From JABDMH01 sp965223025 (lineage in GTDB: Bacteria; Bacteroidota; Bacteroidia; Chitinophagales; Saprospiraceae): a DNA stretch of 64,000 nucleotides. The notes under the pieces were generated by a model. The model saw nothing but the letters and a program-made list of their open reading frames with translations. It was not told where the DNA came from and ran no database searches. Location: the NCBI GenBank assembly GCA_965223025.1, contig CBDCVP010000023.1, positions 620,001-684,000 of the forward strand, in the 5' to 3' direction. This document shows, piece by piece, positions 43,616-53,644 of this stretch. Numbering within the stretch: position 1 is the stretch's first letter; each line of letters opens with the position of its first letter. A program made the position numbers and the translations under genes.

Positions 43616-45043
43616 TTAAAAAGCAACTCCTTTAAAATATCTAGGTCTGGTTGCCATTGGATTAATGTCGACCAATTCTTCGATGCGAACAGCTCTTTTT
43701 TCTTCAATGCTTTTTCGGGCGGCAATGCCAATCAGGATGGACATGGCCCCATCCCTGCTACCAGCAGCATGATGGTGAGGATCAGGTGCATTCTGATCTC
43801 TGAAGATCTTGTCCTGTAGGCGCACATCTCCTCCTCCATGGCCTCCGACAGCGCGCTGCACTTTGACAAATTCATAGTCGCTCCAGTTTTTCATCACCAT
43901 GATTTCATCGTATTCTTCCATCTTCTGATCCTTTGCCTGAGACATTTCAGCTGCATGCAATTCTGCTTGGGCCATTTGTTCCTTTTGGCGCCATGGAATG
44001 TCCTCCCACGCTTCCACTCGACCATCCATACCATTGAATGCGATGCGCCATCCCTCATAGGGGGAGTACGTAGTGAGTGAATAATTGACAATGACGCCAT
44101 TGGCGTACATGATCTGAGCCGACATCTTGTCATAGATATCTATGTCTTCACGCCAGAGACAGTTGTCCCTGATATAACCATCGTATTTCTCATTGTCGGT
44201 ATATAGCCTTGTGTTTCGCTTACTTTTGGTGATGTCCCAGTGAAATTTGCATCGATCCGTGTAGGCACAGTTTCGGCAGTTGGCCCCTCGGAAAGCATGA
44301 TTTTTTCCATAGTGTTCTAGGGCACCATAGGCCGATACCTGTATTGGATCAGAATCCAGCCACCAGTTAAGCAGATCGAAGTGATGTGTCGCTTTATGCA
44401 CCCACAGCGATCCACCTTTATCCATCTCTCCATGCCACCTCCGGAAATAAGATGCACCGTGATAGGTGTTGAGATACCAGTGAAAGTCGACAGATGTGAT
44501 CTTACCTGCGGTTTGATCTTCGAGAATTTGCTTGATTTTAGTGCAATATGGTGACCACCGGTAGTTGAAGCCCACGATGATCTGTTTGCCAGATGCTTTT
44601 TCTGCATCAAGGATGGCTTGACATTTGGTCTCATCAGTGGTCAATGGCTTTTCCGTAATCACTTGGACTCCAGCCTTCAGGCCCTTGATGATAAACTGAT
44701 GGTGGGTACTATCCATGGTGGTGACAATCAGCACTTCTGGTTTTATTTCACTCATCATGCGGTCAAAATCGGTAAAAACCGGACAGGTCACGCCCATATA
44801 CTCTTGAGCATAAGCAAGTCGACCCTTGTTTTTATCAGAAAGAGCTACAAATTCCAAGATGTCGCTGTAGCGATCTACCAGGTTCTTTCCCCAAAATGAG
44901 GTGCCTCTCACACCTGTACCAACCAATGCCACTCTTTTCTTTGCAAAGAGTGTCGAGGCTCCTACGCCGTTGGTCGTTGATGCAGCCACTGCCGTGGCAC
45001 CTACGGCAAATCCAGCATTCTTTACAAATGATCTACGCTTCAT
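43616..45043 (-). CDS. Tat-exported Gfo/Idh/MocA oxidoreductase with cysteine-rich insert
   Basis: 475 residues, Tat-type leader (KRRSFVKNAGFAVGATAVA), Rossmann fold (RVALVGTGVRGTSFWG) and signature VITEKPLTTDE. A central insert contains GANCRNCAYTDRCKFHWD, a cluster of three cysteines (C-x2-C-x5-C) that may bind metal; I believe similar inserts occur in other Bacteroidota members. The C-terminus (GIAARKSIEEKRAVRIEELVDI) is typical. It is co-directional with the DUF1080 gene and divergent from glpK. Confidence 0.88.
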   Translation of the reverse strand: MKRRSFVKNAGFAVGATAVAASTTNGVGASTLFAKKRVALVGTGVRGTSFWGKNLVDRYSDILEFVALSDKNKGRLAYAQEYMGVTCPVFTDFDRMMSEIKPEVLIVTTMDSTHHQFIIKGLKAGVQVITEKPLTTDETKCQAILDAEKASGKQIIVGFNYRWSPYCTKIKQILEDQTAGKITSVDFHWYLNTYHGASYFRRWHGEMDKGGSLWVHKATHHFDLLNWWLDSDPIQVSAYGALEHYGKNHAFRGANCRNCAYTDRCKFHWDITKSKRNTRLYTDNEKYDGYIRDNCLWREDIDIYDKMSAQIMYANGVIVNYSLTTYSPYEGWRIAFNGMDGRVEAWEDIPWRQKEQMAQAELHAAEMSQAKDQKMEEYDEIMVMKNWSDYEFVKVQRAVGGHGGGDVRLQDKIFRDQNAPDPHHHAAGSRDGAMSILIGIAARKSIEEKRAVRIEELVDINPMATRPRYFKGVAF

Positions 45044-45254
45044 GACCTTCTCATTGTTTGCACCAAAAATATGGAAATATTTATGCTATTCCTGTGAATA
45101 GAACTACCTTTTGAATTTAGTCTCGGGATTGCCGGCATAGTGTCGCTTTTACGAGTGATGGGGTAAAGATTGATTCCATATGAGCATTGTTGATGTGCTC
45201 CCGGAGGTCATGGCTGAACCGTATGTTTCGATCACAGAAAGTAGATCAAAGAAG

Positions 45255-45262
45255 TAAGTTTG
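45255..45262 (+). promoter_or_regulatory. Candidate -7 box TAAGTTTG of glpK
   Basis: Matches the Bacteroidota TAnnTTTG -7 consensus 20 bases before the glpK ATG. A weak T-rich -33 region lies at about 45225. Confidence 0.4.
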
Positions 45263-45281
45263 ATTTTAATAGATATCGCTC

Positions 45282-46766
45282 ATGAAAGATAAATACATAT
45301 TGTCCCTCGATCAAGGTACAACGAGCTGTCGAGCATTGCTAATCGATCGGCAGGGAATGATTGCATCTATTGCCCAGCAGGAGTTTACTCAGCTTTTTCC
45401 CAGACCGGGATGGGTGGAACATGATCCCATGGAGATTCTGGCGGTCCAGCGAGAGATGATAGATCAAGCATTGCAGAAAGTGGGTGCAACTGGTCGTGCT
45501 ATAGCTGCTATAGGCATCACCAATCAGCGGGAGACTACGGTGGTCTGGGACAAATCCACCGGGCAACCCATTTACAATGCCATCGTTTGGCAAGACAAGC
45601 GTACTGCTCCCATTTGCGAGCAGATTAAGGCCCAGGGATGGGAGGAGGAGATCAGAAGTAAAACCGGACTGGTGGTGGATTCCTATTTTTCCGCCACCAA
45701 GGTCATGTGGATTCTAGACCAAATACCAGGGGCCCGTGCTAAAGCGGAGGCTGGACAATTGGCCATGGGTACGATGGATACCTGGCTGATATGGCACCTA
45801 AGCAGTGGCCATCAATTTGTCACTGACTATTCGAATGCTTCCAGGACCATGTTGTATAATATTCATGAGTTGATCTGGGATGAGGGCATTTTGAATAAGT
45901 TGCGCATCCCTCTTTCGATGCTGCCGGCAGTAAAGCCTTCCTCCTTTGACTTTGGCCACTTTGAAATGGATGAAGTCAAAGTGCCCATAGGTGGTGTGGC
46001 CGGTGATCAGCAGTCGGCACTTTTTGGGCAACAGTGCCTGTGGCCGGGTATGGCTAAAAATACCTATGGCACGGGCTGTTTTCTGTTGATGCAGACAGGG
46101 GAGAAGGCTTGCGTGTCAAAAAATGGTTTGTTGACCACGATCGCGTGGGGGTTGGATGACAAGGTTTATTACGCGCTTGAGGGCAGTGTGTTTATCGCTG
46201 GGGCAGCCATTCAGTGGCTGAGAGATGGACTGCAGCTGATCAAACATGCTGCAGATTCAGAAGCACTGGCGGACCAAGCAGCTGAGCACGACGTATATGT
46301 GGTGCCTGCATTCGCTGGGCTAGGTGCACCATACTGGGATATGTATGCACGAGGTGCCATCTTTGGTCTGACTCGTGATAGCGGAAAAGCAGAGTTGACC
46401 CAGGCCACTTTGCGATCTTTGGCCTACCAAACTCGAGATATTCTGGAAGCCATGCAGGAGGATAGTGGCATTCATCTGGATGAGCTTAATGTGGATGGGG
46501 GTGCGACGGCGAATGGCCATCTAATGCAATTTCAAGCCAATATCTTAAATGCCAAGGTCATCAGGCCTCAAGTGACGGAAACGACGGCTATGGGTGCTGC
46601 TTTCCTGGCAGGGTTAGCTGTGGGATATTGGAGTGAGGAGGACATAGGTAAAGTCCGTAAGATTGATAGACGCTTCTTGCCTGAGATGTCTGACGATATC
46701 AGAGAAAGATTGTATAGAGGTTGGAAAAGAGCAGTTGAGCGGTCCAAAGGCTGGATAGAGTCATGA
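45282..46766 (+). CDS. glpK: Glycerol kinase
   Basis: 494 residues, the standard length. FGGY-kinase motifs are all visible: the ATP loop LDQGTTSCRALL, ITNQRETTVVWDKSTG, GTMDTWLIWHL, GTGCFLLMQTG and the C-terminal ATP-site GATANGHLMQFQANIL followed by TAMGAAFLAGLAVGYW. It phosphorylates glycerol to sn-glycerol-3-phosphate in the cytoplasm. The stop overlaps the start of glpD by 4 bases, giving a coupled kinase-dehydrogenase operon. No glpF transporter is adjacent. Confidence 0.97.
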   Translation: MKDKYILSLDQGTTSCRALLIDRQGMIASIAQQEFTQLFPRPGWVEHDPMEILAVQREMIDQALQKVGATGRAIAAIGITNQRETTVVWDKSTGQPIYNAIVWQDKRTAPICEQIKAQGWEEEIRSKTGLVVDSYFSATKVMWILDQIPGARAKAEAGQLAMGTMDTWLIWHLSSGHQFVTDYSNASRTMLYNIHELIWDEGILNKLRIPLSMLPAVKPSSFDFGHFEMDEVKVPIGGVAGDQQSALFGQQCLWPGMAKNTYGTGCFLLMQTGEKACVSKNGLLTTIAWGLDDKVYYALEGSVFIAGAAIQWLRDGLQLIKHAADSEALADQAAEHDVYVVPAFAGLGAPYWDMYARGAIFGLTRDSGKAELTQATLRSLAYQTRDILEAMQEDSGIHLDELNVDGGATANGHLMQFQANILNAKVIRPQVTETTAMGAAFLAGLAVGYWSEEDIGKVRKIDRRFLPEMSDDIRERLYRGWKRAVERSKGWIES

Positions 46767-48397
46767 CTTTCTCAGTGCGACATAGGGCTGAAATGCTGCG
46801 TAGGCTTCAGCATGAGACTTTCGACCTTTGTATCATCGGTGGTGGCATCACTGGTGCTGGCATCGCGCTGGATGCCGTCACTAGGGGGATGAAGGTAGCA
46901 CTGATAGAAAAAGGTGATTTTGCGTCGGGTACCAGTGGCAAGTCGACAAAGTTGATTCATGGAGGTTTGCGTTATCTCAAACAGTTTGAGTTTGGTTTAG
47001 TCAAGGAGGTTGGTCAGGAGCGATCTATTCTGCACCGGCTGGCACCTCATTTGGTAGTACCCGAAAAAATGATCCTACCCTTGGTCAAGGATGGCTCCCT
47101 TGGAAAAACCATGACCAGCATCGGTCTCTACATCTATGACTACCTGGCAGAAGTGCAAGATGACGATCGGCGTAGGATGCTAGATAAGGATGAGCTCCTG
47201 TCTTTGGAGCCCCTGCTGCCATCGGAAAAATTGCTGGGAGGAAGTATCTATGCAGAATATCGCACCGATGATGCGAGACTGACCATTGAGGTGATTAAAG
47301 CAGCTCATAGGCATGGAGCGCTACCGATCAATTATGTCACCTGCATAGGATTTCTTGAGAAGGAAGGTCTACTTGAGGGTGTCTATGGACAAGATCTGTT
47401 GTCTGAAAAAGAGATGAGCATCCGGGCCAGGCACATCGTCAATGCAACCGGTCCATGGGTAGATGATCTGAGATCTCTCAACGATACGGTCAAAGGCAAA
47501 CGTCTGTATTTGACCAAAGGTGTGCACATCGTGATCGATCGGCAGCGATTGCCGCTGCAGTATTCCTTGTATTTTGATGTGCCGATGGATGACCGAATGA
47601 TTTTTGCCATTCCGCGTCTGGACGTTATTTACATTGGCACCACGGATACCTACTATGATGGAGATATCGATGATGTGGGAGTCACCAAGGAAGACCTTGA
47701 TTATTTATTGAATACCATTAACCTAACCTTTACGGGATATGGGATTAATCGATCTGACATTCTTTCAAGCTGGGCTGGGATCCGGCCTTTGATCTACGAA
47801 GATGGAAAGAGTGCATCGGAGATTAGTCGCAAAGACGAAATATTCACCGCGAAAAATGGATTGATCTCGATTGCCGGTGGCAAACTGACCGGATATCGCA
47901 AAATGGCCGAACGGGTCGTAGACCTGGTAGCCAAACGGTGGTCTGGTCCTTTACAGGAATGTAGGACGGATAAGATCCCATTGACAGATCCATACTTCAC
48001 CAATCAGAAAGAGGTCGCGAGTTTTCTCATAGCATTGGAGTCTACCGTTAAGCGGTTGGACCTACCCAGCGTCTACGCCACGTACTTACTACAGAACTAT
48101 GGCAAAGCGGCCGATAAAATTATCAGGGAAACAGCAAAATCATCCAACGGCCATCCTGAGGAGGCTTTAATCCGAGCGGAAATGGAGTTTTGTCTCGCAC
48201 ATGAGATGATGATCTTTCCCTCAGACTTTGTAGCCCGGCGGACGGGTCGGCTCTATTTCATGCCACATACAGTATCCGCTGTGAGAGATATCATATTTGG
48301 CTACTACCGGGATCAAGGCCTACTTTCTGCTAAGTATATTGAGACTGAGCAAAATAAGTGGGAAGATATGGTTAAAGCTACCTCTGATTTTGCTTAA
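46763..48397 (+). CDS. glpD: FAD-dependent glycerol-3-phosphate dehydrogenase
   Basis: 544 residues. The N-terminal FAD loop reads LCIIGGGITGAGIALDAVTRG, followed by GDFASGTSGKSTKLIHGGLRYL, the family signature. Substrate-site residues sit in DRMIFAIPRLDVIYIGTTDT and SSWAGIRPLIYEDG. The C-terminal DAO_C domain is complete (EFCLAHEMMIFPSDFVARRTGRLYFM). It oxidises glycerol-3-phosphate to dihydroxyacetone phosphate at the membrane and passes electrons to the quinone pool. Coupled to glpK by an ATGA overlap. Confidence 0.96.
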   Translation: MTFSVRHRAEMLRRLQHETFDLCIIGGGITGAGIALDAVTRGMKVALIEKGDFASGTSGKSTKLIHGGLRYLKQFEFGLVKEVGQERSILHRLAPHLVVPEKMILPLVKDGSLGKTMTSIGLYIYDYLAEVQDDDRRRMLDKDELLSLEPLLPSEKLLGGSIYAEYRTDDARLTIEVIKAAHRHGALPINYVTCIGFLEKEGLLEGVYGQDLLSEKEMSIRARHIVNATGPWVDDLRSLNDTVKGKRLYLTKGVHIVIDRQRLPLQYSLYFDVPMDDRMIFAIPRLDVIYIGTTDTYYDGDIDDVGVTKEDLDYLLNTINLTFTGYGINRSDILSSWAGIRPLIYEDGKSASEISRKDEIFTAKNGLISIAGGKLTGYRKMAERVVDLVAKRWSGPLQECRTDKIPLTDPYFTNQKEVASFLIALESTVKRLDLPSVYATYLLQNYGKAADKIIRETAKSSNGHPEEALIRAEMEFCLAHEMMIFPSDFVARRTGRLYFMPHTVSAVRDIIFGYYRDQGLLSAKYIETEQNKWEDMVKATSDFA

Positions 48398-48434
48398 TTT
48401 GCAAGTGAATAAAGATCGTAGTGATTTGGCACTG

Positions 48435-48998
48435 ATGGCATGTAAGACATCGGGTCAGAACATTACTCAAGAAGGATCAGATTTGTCTGAAGTTGCGCTG
48501 GATCAAAGGGCTTTTCGGAAGTTGTTCAAGGAGCACTATAATTTGCTCTGCAATTTCCTGCACAGCCGTACTCACGATTGGGATCTGAGTCAAGAGGTGG
48601 CACAGCGGACTTTCGTCAAGCTTTGGGAAAAGCGTAACGACATTTCGATTTCTACCTCCCCTAAGAGTTACTTGTTTCAAGCAGCCAGAAATACGCTAAT
48701 CGACCATTACCGCGCACAGAAAGTGGCATCGGAGTATGCTGAGTCATATGGCGATGACAAAGAGAAGGTCGAATATCAGGATGCACAAGTGGTAGAGGGT
48801 CTTGCGGTCACTGAAAAGATCGCCTGGGCCGTAAATCAGCTCAAACCTAAAACAAAAGAGATCTTTCTACTTAGCAAACAGGAGGGTTTGACCTACGAGG
48901 AAATTGCCGATTACTTAAAGATTTCAAAGCGGACAGTAGAATATAATATGAAGAATGCACTGTTACAATTGAAGGATTTACTGCAGGACAAGATTTGA
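48435..48998 (+). CDS. ECF-type RNA polymerase sigma factor of the FecI-like group
   Basis: About 187 residues from ATG 48435; the longer frame to 48297 overlaps glpD and is not conserved. Region 2: FRKLFKEHYNLLCNFLHSR...SQEVAQRTFVKLWEKRNDI. Region 4: LKPKTKEIFLLSKQEGLTYEEIADYLKISKRTVEYNMKNALLQLKDLL. A FecR-type anti-sigma gene follows 78 bases later. No SusC/D or TonB receptor gene lies after it in this window, so its target is elsewhere or is only the pair itself. Confidence 0.92.
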   Translation: MACKTSGQNITQEGSDLSEVALDQRAFRKLFKEHYNLLCNFLHSRTHDWDLSQEVAQRTFVKLWEKRNDISISTSPKSYLFQAARNTLIDHYRAQKVASEYAESYGDDKEKVEYQDAQVVEGLAVTEKIAWAVNQLKPKTKEIFLLSKQEGLTYEEIADYLKISKRTVEYNMKNALLQLKDLLQDKI

Positions 48999-49076
48999 TA
49001 TGGAAGTATGGAAAAATGGAAAATCTAGTGTTTAGAAAATCTCAAACGTCTTATAAACAGTAGTTTGAAGGTATAA

Positions 49077-50120
49077 ATGAAAAAGATAGAGGACAAAATT
49101 TTGCAATTTTTTATCGACGGTGGTACTGCCGACGGTAAAAATCTGGACAGGAAGATCAGGAATGATCCCTCCTTTGGCCAGGCAGATTTTGACCTTTTTG
49201 AAAAGATTTGGAGGGCATCTGACCAACTTAGTGAGTATCGTGAGGCCGATCTGGACGATGCGTGGGATAAGATCACAGCCGGTACTAATCAAGTGAGAAC
49301 TCCTCGCAGGATCTCTTGGTGGCTTGCCCGTGCTGCTGCAGCAGTTTTACTGCTTTTAAACGGCTTTGCGTTATACCACTGGCTAAATTGGGACGACTAC
49401 ATCACCTATCGGACGGATGTAGCATCCACGCTCGTGCTACCAGATGGTACCAAGGCGGACCTGGAGGGTGGCACAGTACTCAGATACCTAAGAGAAGAAC
49501 AATTTGTAAAGGATGACCAAAGAGAAGTCTTCTTAGAAGGAGAGGGCACCTTTGATGTGGTCAGCGATACAGCCAAGCCCTTTTCGGTCGTATCGAAACT
49601 CACATCCATCGATGTGCTGGGCACCGTGTTTTCATATATGGCAAGGGGTGATTCCTCCCAAGCTGAGAACATCGAAGGTCAGGTACGGTTTAGATCTAAT
49701 ACCGGTGCCTTCGAGCCTGCCGTGATGAATCCTGGTGACAGAGTGACCTTTGATGGTGATTCTATGGTACATATTGAGTTTGTACCAGAACCAGTGCCTC
49801 CTCCGGTGATCAGGGAAGAGCCTAAAAATTTCCTGAGAGTCATAGATTTGATCGATATTCTGAGCGAGAAATACCAGAATACATTCATTCCAGGACCTGG
49901 ATCGGATCGAAATGGCCGGGTAGTTGTCGAGGTGAATTTGGATCAGGATCTTGCAGGAATTATTGGCGATCTCGAAAAACAATCACATATCGACATTTCC
50001 TACCGTAGGAGTGGCCGTACTTTTACTGTATCGGACATCAGTGCCCAGTCTACCGGTCTGAGGCCAGATTATACCTATCAGATGTATGCGAATGGGATTT
50101 CCTACAAACGAGGGGAATAA
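49077..50120 (+). CDS. FecR-family anti-sigma factor
   Basis: 347 residues. A cytoplasmic N-domain (residues 1-80; KILQFFIDGGTADGKNLDRKI) precedes a transmembrane helix (LARAAAAVLLLLNGFALYHWL) and a periplasmic FecR domain (TLVLPDGTKADLEGGTVLRY; FDVVSDTAKPFSVVSKLTSIDVLGTVFSYMA). The C-terminal DUF4974/STN-like domain (FLRVIDLIDILSEKY; FTVSDI) is present. It should hold the adjacent ECF sigma factor and transmit a signal from an outer-membrane transducer. Confidence 0.93.
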   Translation: MKKIEDKILQFFIDGGTADGKNLDRKIRNDPSFGQADFDLFEKIWRASDQLSEYREADLDDAWDKITAGTNQVRTPRRISWWLARAAAAVLLLLNGFALYHWLNWDDYITYRTDVASTLVLPDGTKADLEGGTVLRYLREEQFVKDDQREVFLEGEGTFDVVSDTAKPFSVVSKLTSIDVLGTVFSYMARGDSSQAENIEGQVRFRSNTGAFEPAVMNPGDRVTFDGDSMVHIEFVPEPVPPPVIREEPKNFLRVIDLIDILSEKYQNTFIPGPGSDRNGRVVVEVNLDQDLAGIIGDLEKQSHIDISYRRSGRTFTVSDISAQSTGLRPDYTYQMYANGISYKRGE

Positions 50121-50152
50121 GTATAAGGATTGAAGACTGAATATTTCCTTGG

Positions 50153-51715
50153 TTAGAAGTGCACCAGGGGAATTGTTTTATCCACCTGTTTTCCCTGAAG
50201 CCGATAATAATAATTTCCAGCAGGCAGCTCTGGTATCTGGTGATTCACCTGGTGAGTACCAGCACGGTAGTAATCAGTGCCAAAATGGATGATTTGTTGT
50301 CCTGTATCGTTGATCAAACTCATTCGGATTTCTTCTCCCGGTGTGCTGAATTTGGCAGTGAGTTCATCAAAAAATGGATTCGGATAGGTTTTTACATAGT
50401 ACGACTCCTGGATTTCCAGATGACTGGAGGTAACGGCATTACACGGGTCAATAAATGGTATGTGTTCAAAGCCATGTGAGAACAACGCTGAGACCTCATC
50501 CGCGGGTGCACCGAACCAATCCATGAGGATACTGCCAAAAATGTTCTTAAAGTCAACGGTTGCCTCCACACCACTTCTTGGCTCTGGAGCGTCTGGGATC
50601 TGTGGATTGTCACCGATGATCTGACCAGTTACGCAGCTCCCAAAAACAAGCAGTGGTGCAGCATCGCCATGATCAGTACCCAAACTTCCATTGGAAATGA
50701 TCTGACGTCCAAATTCAGAACGAGTAGCTCCAATCACCCTTTTGTCCAGTCCTTGTAACCGCAGATCATCCATAAAAGCATGGATGGCCTGGGAGAGCCG
50801 TAGTAACAACTGTGCATGAGTGCCATTGGAGGTATCGCTTTGTACCACCTGATCCGCATGGGTGTCAAAGCCATTGATGTTGACTACATAGACCCGGGTT
50901 TGGAGGCCTCCTGAAATCAATTGTGCGACCGTTTTCAATTGGTCAGCCAGGTTGTTTTGACCGGGCTCTGGATACATTTTGGACAGATTAGTCCCAGCTT
51001 CGGCAGCTGTGCTCAGTATCTCTGAGTAGATATTGGTCTGAGCGACAATCTGCCGTACAAAGGACAATTCATCACCGTAGGGTAAATCTGGCAGTTCGCC
51101 ACCTTCAGTTCCGGGAATTTTGGCTAACTCAGTGGGATCATTTATAGCAAGAGAGAAGTTGGCGGCGATGCCTTGACAGGTTTCAGAAACGCTCGGCCCA
51201 AGGGTAATGGCTATTGGGTGAGGGTTTTCACTATTTGGATATCCTTCTGGAAAACCGGGATGTAAAGTATCGAGATATCGTCCTATCCATCCATTACTGA
51301 GTACTTCAGCTGCCATGGATCCGGTATCCCAGATATCTGTGGAGCGAAAATGGCTGCGATTTTGGTTTGGGTAGCCCACATTCTGGATTACGCTGAGTGC
51401 GCCTTCATCATACAGGGTTTTTAGGCCATTCATCACAGGATGCAAGCCTGTCTCGGGGGTCAGGGAGAGAATTTCGTTTTCCCCTACTAGGATGTTGCTG
51501 CGCAAGTTACTTAGGGTACTGTATTGATCGATTGGAATGATCATATTCAGGCCATCATTGCCGCCATTTTGCTGGATTAAGACGAAGATCCGGTCTGTGT
51601 CACCTGATAGCATATGCCCCAGCCCTGTATCGGCCAAAACTCCTACGTTGCTACCCGCTAAAACAATCGGCAGTGATATTACTGAACTTGAGCGTAAAAA
51701 TTCTCTTCTTTTCAT
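50153..51715 (-). CDS. DUF1501 protein with Tat leader and T9SS sorting domain
   Basis: 520 residues. Twin-arginine-type leader KRREFLRSSSVISLPIVL, the DUF1501 core (DRIFVLIQQNGGNDGLNMIIPI; NRSHFRSTDIWDTGS; GFDTHADQV; GATRSEFGRQIISNGSLGTDHGDAAPLLVFG), a sulfatase-like alkaline-phosphatase-superfamily fold, and a C-terminal T9SS type A domain (KTYPNPFFDELTAKFSTP...LPAGNYYYRLQ). It is the downstream partner of the DUF1800 gene (37-base gap); the two families almost always occur together, but their function is not established. Confidence 0.9.
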   Translation of the reverse strand: MKRREFLRSSSVISLPIVLAGSNVGVLADTGLGHMLSGDTDRIFVLIQQNGGNDGLNMIIPIDQYSTLSNLRSNILVGENEILSLTPETGLHPVMNGLKTLYDEGALSVIQNVGYPNQNRSHFRSTDIWDTGSMAAEVLSNGWIGRYLDTLHPGFPEGYPNSENPHPIAITLGPSVSETCQGIAANFSLAINDPTELAKIPGTEGGELPDLPYGDELSFVRQIVAQTNIYSEILSTAAEAGTNLSKMYPEPGQNNLADQLKTVAQLISGGLQTRVYVVNINGFDTHADQVVQSDTSNGTHAQLLLRLSQAIHAFMDDLRLQGLDKRVIGATRSEFGRQIISNGSLGTDHGDAAPLLVFGSCVTGQIIGDNPQIPDAPEPRSGVEATVDFKNIFGSILMDWFGAPADEVSALFSHGFEHIPFIDPCNAVTSSHLEIQESYYVKTYPNPFFDELTAKFSTPGEEIRMSLINDTGQQIIHFGTDYYRAGTHQVNHQIPELPAGNYYYRLQGKQVDKTIPLVHF

Positions 51716-51752
51716 GATGTCGAATTATTCTTCTGAGATGTTTTGGAGGGAT

Positions 51753-53351
51753 CTAAATAAGCTGGAATTCTGGTAAACTGAGCAATCCAACAAACATGGT
51801 CTTCAGTCTGGCCGCAATGGCATTTCCGAGCTCTTCATCGTCTGGGTTGGATTTGTAGAGGTCGTATTCTACAGTCCACTCGTAGTCAGGAAGGCCGGGA
51901 ATCAGCAGAGACTTTATATACTCTTTTTGACTTTGAATGATAGAATTTGGAAAGACCAGCTCACTGAGTTGATCAATGAGGAGATTCGGATCGTGTTGAT
52001 TTTCAATGCCTTCAATAAGAGATAGTAAGTCTGCCTCGAGTCGTATTCGATTTACTCTGACACCATTGACCAGCAGGGAGGCGAAGAGGAAACGGGAGCT
52101 GATGGTGCTGGCATTGATCCAGGTACGGTAGAACAAAGGTTCCTGATAATAGGCTTTCCATCCTGCTACGTTGGGAGCATTAAAATATTCCATTTGCAGT
52201 AACTCAGTGAATCCGTAGAATCTTCGCCATAGATTGTAGTTCACCACGTAATCATCACCCGTATCAACGTCTAAGACTTTGATAAGTCCGACGACAAAAT
52301 CGATGGGGTTTTTGATCATGGCACCCATAGCATAGGCATCGTAGAAATGTTGACTGGTGAGTAAGGCACGAATCATGGGCTCCATTTCATAGTCATTATC
52401 GCGCAAGATCTGAGCCATGGGCGCAATGATGTTTGCCTCGATTTGGTCATCAATTTCATAGTAGACAAACCAGCGATATATCTTTCGGGCAATGAAATTG
52501 GCTACCTCATCTTGTTGAAAGATGATGTCAATGAGGTGCTCATATTCCTGGTCACCCATATTTGTGATTTCAGCATGACCAAAACGTTCACTCAGGGTCT
52601 TAGTACTCGTATCGTGTCGCATGGGTACAAAAAGGCTACCGACTTCTGGTTGTCGCCTGCTTAGGTAACCTGTTGCCACCCAGCCGGTAAGTACTTTTGC
52701 TGCCTCTGCCACGTCGTGTTCAGTATAAAAGGTATAATCACCTTCCGCCACCTGCGGCCCCTTACCAATGGTGAAGAGCTCCAATAGTTCCCGGGCATAG
52801 TTTTCGTTGGGTCGCTGCTTGCTATTTTGCACACCATTTAAGTATCGCAGCATCGCTGGATCTACGGTGGTAGCCTTGGTCAAAGCCCGAAAATTTCCGG
52901 CAAAGTTTTCACGATAGAGGGTGATATTGTTGTAGGCGAAATTGGCATCTCTAATCTCCGCAGTTACATAGTGATTGTGCCAGAACAGCGTCAACTTCTC
53001 ACGAATAGATATGCCTTCATGAATCGCAAGACTCATTGTCCAGCCATATAGTGACGCCAGACGTCTATTCCGTTGTTGATTGGCCGTATCAGAATTGGTG
53101 TAGGCGTGGCCCACCCATGATTCACCCAAGGGCACCAATGGGTCATTGGGATAGTTGTAATTGAGGGGAGGTTCGGGCAAGGGTGCTTTAAAAAAAAGTT
53201 CGTCCATGAGGCTGGCTAAGCCTATCTGGACGGCATGATCTATTTCATCTTTAGTGGGCCCATAAGTGGTCCTCCTGAGGAGATGGGATGCTTCTATGGA
53301 TGTCCAAGGACCTTGATATGGTGTCAAATCTACATTTGAAAAACCTGACAT
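51753..53351 (-). CDS. DUF1800 protein
   Basis: 532 residues from ATG 53351 (SGFSNVDLTPYQGPWTSIEASHLLRRTTYGPTKDEID). Family motifs include LFWHNHYVTA, RYLNGVQNSKQRPNENYARELLELFTIG, DVAEAAKVLTGW and NFIARKIYRWFVYYEI. The longer frame to 53474 adds unconserved residues. It is helical and lacks an obvious signal peptide. First gene of the DUF1800-DUF1501 pair. Confidence 0.88.
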   Translation of the reverse strand: MSGFSNVDLTPYQGPWTSIEASHLLRRTTYGPTKDEIDHAVQIGLASLMDELFFKAPLPEPPLNYNYPNDPLVPLGESWVGHAYTNSDTANQQRNRRLASLYGWTMSLAIHEGISIREKLTLFWHNHYVTAEIRDANFAYNNITLYRENFAGNFRALTKATTVDPAMLRYLNGVQNSKQRPNENYARELLELFTIGKGPQVAEGDYTFYTEHDVAEAAKVLTGWVATGYLSRRQPEVGSLFVPMRHDTSTKTLSERFGHAEITNMGDQEYEHLIDIIFQQDEVANFIARKIYRWFVYYEIDDQIEANIIAPMAQILRDNDYEMEPMIRALLTSQHFYDAYAMGAMIKNPIDFVVGLIKVLDVDTGDDYVVNYNLWRRFYGFTELLQMEYFNAPNVAGWKAYYQEPLFYRTWINASTISSRFLFASLLVNGVRVNRIRLEADLLSLIEGIENQHDPNLLIDQLSELVFPNSIIQSQKEYIKSLLIPGLPDYEWTVEYDLYKSNPDDEELGNAIAARLKTMFVGLLSLPEFQLI

Positions 53352-53644
53352 TTTGCTGCTTTTATGGTTCGAACTTGAGTTTAGACCTAAATTTAATGGT
53401 CTCGTGAATGTACACGTATATTTTGACTGGTAGGTTGGGTGAGGGTTTAAAAGGTCGTAGGCTGTGGCTGCCAAGATTTCACTGAGATGTCTGATTTTCT
53501 TTTGTTGCCACCCTGCGAAAGCCGCTCATTAGTCACTATTCAAATGCAGGTATGAGATCGCTGAATCTTATTGATATCAGAGGTAACCTAAGAGATATTG
53601 ATGCGAGTGCAAGACTACCGGTTTAAAAGTGAAGTGAACCCTTG

